Assembly (NCBI GenBank): GCA_052267165.1
Contig: JBKQHO010000039.1
Coordinates: 124,001 to 188,000, forward strand
Length of the DNA: 64,000 nucleotides
Direction: 5' to 3'
Source of the DNA: CAWICD01 sp052267165
GTDB lineage: Bacteria; Vulcanimicrobiota; Vulcanimicrobiia; Vulcanimicrobiales; Vulcanimicrobiaceae
Numbering within the stretch: the stretch's first letter is position 1; each line of letters begins with the position of its first letter. Position numbers and translations under genes: made by a program. Under the pieces are notes generated by a model. It saw only the letters and a program-made list of their open reading frames with translations, searched no databases and was not told the origin of the DNA. Positions 61,932-64,000 of the stretch are shown here, piece after piece.

Positions 61932-62830
61932 GGCAACATCGCTTCGGCGAAGCGCAGGGCCGCGTGCACCGGCTCCTCGCGCAGACGCACGATCGACGCG
62001 CCGGGAATGTCGCCCTGGACGCGCGTCTCCAGCAAGAACGAGAGCAAGCTGTTCTCGCGCAGCAAACCGCCGGCGAACGCGATCGCCGGCGAGGCTTGGG
62101 TCAATCCGGCCCCGCGCAGCGCGGCCCTGATCAACTCGCCGAGGTCTTGCGCCGTGGCCTGCACGATCTTGCTCGCGGCCCGGTTTCCCTTGCCGGCGAA
62201 GGCGATGATGCTCGGCGCGAGCGAAGCGACTTTCGCGACCTCGAGCGGGACCCCATATACCGCCGCGAGCAACGCCGCGCGATCGGGCGCGTCGAACGCG
62301 CGCGCGGCCAGAGCGGTCGTCTCGTCGCCGGGCGCTCGCTCGTCGTAGACGCGCGAGAGCAGCTTCAGCGCGGCTAACCCGATCGCGAACGCCGAGCCCT
62401 CGTCGCCCAGCAAGTAGCCCGCGCCGCCGACGCGCACGCGCGCGTCTCCACTCTCCGCGTAGGCGACGGAACCCGTGCCGGCGATCAGCACGGCTCCCGG
62501 TCCTTCGGGGATCGCGGCCCGCAGCGCGCAGCGGGTGTCGTCGTCGACGGCCAGCCGCGCAGTCGGGAAAGCAGCCTGCAGCGCGTCCTCGAGCACTTGC
62601 GCGGTCGCGGCGTTGCCGGCTCCGGCAGCCGCCACGTAGATGGCCGCGGGCTGCTCGCAGCCGGCCAACTCGCGAACCGTCTCGACAATCGTCCGGGCGG
62701 CCGCGGCGGCGCCTCGCGAGCTTGCATTCGCGGGGCCGCCGCGCGCGACGTTCTCACGCCCGCCGCGCGAGAGCGCGGCGACGGTCGAGGTGCCGCCGGC
62801 GTCCACGCCGACGGCGATCGCATCGTTCAT
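61928..62830 (-). CDS. BadF/BadG-type N-acetylglucosamine/muramic acid kinase
   Basis: This is a 300-residue ASKHA-fold kinase. The phosphate 1 loop is GVDAGGTSTVAALSRGG, phosphate 2 is AVLIAGTGSVAYAESGD, and the following GGAGYLLGDEGSAFAIGL is the hallmark of GlcNAc kinases and the MurNAc/GlcNAc kinase MurK. It phosphorylates amino sugars released from cell-wall turnover. It lies between anmK and murQ with four-base overlaps at both ends. Confidence 0.9.
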   Translation of the reverse strand: MNDAIAVGVDAGGTSTVAALSRGGRENVARGGPANASSRGAAAAARTIVETVRELAGCEQPAAIYVAAAGAGNAATAQVLEDALQAAFPTARLAVDDDTRCALRAAIPEGPGAVLIAGTGSVAYAESGDARVRVGGAGYLLGDEGSAFAIGLAALKLLSRVYDERAPGDETTALAARAFDAPDRAALLAAVYGVPLEVAKVASLAPSIIAFAGKGNRAASKIVQATAQDLGELIRAALRGAGLTQASPAIAFAGGLLRENSLLSFLLETRVQGDIPGASIVRLREEPVHAALRFAEAMLP

Positions 62831-63990
62831 CTCGCTTCGTTCGCCGCCAGTTCGCCGGCAATCTTTGCGAGCGAGGCCGATAACTCGTAGGGGACGATCG
62901 CCCCCAGCAGCGCCGGATGGGCCGCACCGGTGACGCGCGGCAGGCCGGCCGCGCGGCCGCGCAGAGTCTCGTAACCCAGCAGCGCGAAGGCGATCGCTTC
63001 CTTCGCGTCCGGGTCGATGCCGAGCGCGTCGGAGCGCACGAGCTCGTAACGGTCGCCGAGCGCGGTGCGCAGCAGCGCCAGCAGCGTCAGATTGTGCGCG
63101 CCGCCGCCGCTCACCACGACTTGCGCTCCGGCGGGCGCGTAAGCCGCGACGTCGTTCGCGACCGAACGCGCCGTCAGTGCGGCGAGCGTCGCGGCCCCGT
63201 CCTCGAGCGAGAATTGCGCCAGCTCCGCCGCGTGCGCGTTAAAAAAGGTCGCGCCGAATTGCTCGCGGCCCGCCGACTTCGGCGGCGGCCGGCGGAAGTA
63301 GGGATCAACGAGCATGCCCTCCAGCGCGCGAGCGTCGGCGCGACCGCGCGCCGCGAGCTCGCCGTTCCGGTCGAAACGCTCCCTTCCGCCACTGCGCTCG
63401 CGCACGAAGGCGTCGAGCAGCATGTTGCCGGGCCCCGTATCCCAAGCCCGCACTTCGCTCGTCGGCCCGCTTGCGAGCACGAGCGTCAGGTTCGCGATTC
63501 CGCCCAGGTTCAACGCGACCGTGTCGCGCCCGCCGCCGCCGAAGAACACGGCGTCGGCGAAGGGCACGAGCGGCGCGCCTTCGCCCCCGGCCGCGCAGTC
63601 GCCGCGCCGAAAATCGCAGACGACCGTCGTTTGCGCGCGCTCGCGAATGCGATAGGGGTCGCCAAGCTGTAGGCTGCGCCGCGTGCGGCCGTCGTGGAAG
63701 AGCGTCAGCCCGTGCGAGGCCACGAAATCGAGGGGCGCGCCGGCGGCGACGGCGCGGGCGGCTTCACCGAAAGCATCGCCCAGCAACGCGTCGAGCGCGC
63801 TGACCTCGTGCGGCGGCGGCCCGTGGGGCGGGAGCGCGGCCAGCAGCCGCGCGACGAGCCCGGGCTCGAACTCCGTGGTGCGGAAGCGAACCAATTCCAC
63901 GGCATAGCCCGCAGCGCGCGGCCGCAGCGAGACGAGCGCGGCATCGATACCGTCAAGCGACGTCCCCGACATGAGGCCAACGGCGAGCAT
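62827..63990 (-). CDS. anmK: anhydro-N-acetylmuramic acid kinase
   Basis: This is a 387-residue ASKHA kinase that opens the 1,6-anhydro ring of anhydroMurNAc and phosphorylates it to MurNAc-6-phosphate, the MurQ substrate. Signatures are AVGLMSGTSLDGIDAALVSL at the N-terminus, VALNLGGIANLTLVLASG, WDTGPGNMLLDAFV and VVVSGGGAHNLTLLALL. It is complete, starting at ATG 63990 ten bases from the window edge. The operon promoter lies outside. Confidence 0.95.
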   Translation of the reverse strand: MLAVGLMSGTSLDGIDAALVSLRPRAAGYAVELVRFRTTEFEPGLVARLLAALPPHGPPPHEVSALDALLGDAFGEAARAVAAGAPLDFVASHGLTLFHDGRTRRSLQLGDPYRIRERAQTTVVCDFRRGDCAAGGEGAPLVPFADAVFFGGGGRDTVALNLGGIANLTLVLASGPTSEVRAWDTGPGNMLLDAFVRERSGGRERFDRNGELAARGRADARALEGMLVDPYFRRPPPKSAGREQFGATFFNAHAAELAQFSLEDGAATLAALTARSVANDVAAYAPAGAQVVVSGGGAHNLTLLALLRTALGDRYELVRSDALGIDPDAKEAIAFALLGYETLRGRAAGLPRVTGAAHPALLGAIVPYELSASLAKIAGELAANEAR

Positions 63991-64000
63991 GCGGGCTACT

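Overview
The window is 64 kb of GC-rich (roughly two-thirds G+C), densely coded bacterial chromosome. It has frequent 1- or 4-base start/stop overlaps and many GTG or TTG starts. I see no rRNA, CRISPR array, prophage or insertion sequence. The only RNA genes are tRNA-Cys(GCA) and tRNA-Gly(CCC). The gene set (molybdenum hydroxylase, soluble diiron monooxygenase, propionyl-CoA pathway, ClpC, peptidoglycan recycling genes) fits an aerobic soil-type heterotroph able to use small or gaseous substrates. Nothing here fixes the phylum. A little-cultured GC-rich lineage (for example Eremiobacterota-like) is only a guess.

Positions 1-29000 are mostly housekeeping and scattered metabolism. They hold a PLP aminotransferase, MoaD, HAD phosphatases, an unknown ATP-grasp-like protein, a class V aminotransferase, phoU, an enoyl-CoA hydratase, and a broken thioredoxin/solute-binding-protein fusion. 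Next come a DUF2249-Crp regulator and the conserved block sepM / coiled-coil protein / coaD / rsmD / HAD / recG / hisIE / hisF / PP2C phosphatase, all on the minus strand. Then follow two tRNAs, a MarR regulator divergent from a secreted protein, an acyl-CoA synthetase, a SWIM-SNF2 helicase and clpC.

Positions 29000-42000 begin with a frameshifted MaoC hydratase and the form II CO-dehydrogenase-type genes coxS-coxL-coxM. Divergent from these are the accessory genes (MoxR ATPase, VWA protein, two XdhC-type proteins, CoxG, and a cytidylyltransferase remnant with an internal deletion). An mntR-mntH manganese module follows, with a tandem operator over the mntR start and a coupled 43-residue membrane protein. 

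Positions 40358-60400 are the most coherent part. One minus-strand operon encodes an amidohydrolase, a DUF59 metal-sulfur protein, a degenerate tyrosine-recombinase-like protein, a zinc alcohol dehydrogenase, the four subunits of a propane/acetone-type diiron monooxygenase (Mim/Prm type) and a dedicated GroEL. Divergent from it is a two-component system whose kinase carries an AcoR/MimR-type sensory N-terminus. The shared promoter region holds four helically phased GTGAA-like half-sites. Immediately beyond lie a second DUF59 gene and a propionyl-CoA-to-methylmalonyl/succinyl-CoA set (carboxylase beta, epsilon-like and alpha subunits, mutase, epimerase), so oxidation of a C3 compound and disposal of its C3 acyl-CoA are encoded side by side. 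The window ends in a peptidoglycan recycling operon (anmK, sugar kinase, murQ).

Four reading frames are visibly broken (7788-8937, 29160-29577, 37027-37429, about 37843-38030), and two conserved genes (recG and the biotin carboxylase) lack a usual start codon where homology begins. This could reflect real gene decay and unusual initiation, or residual sequence errors.
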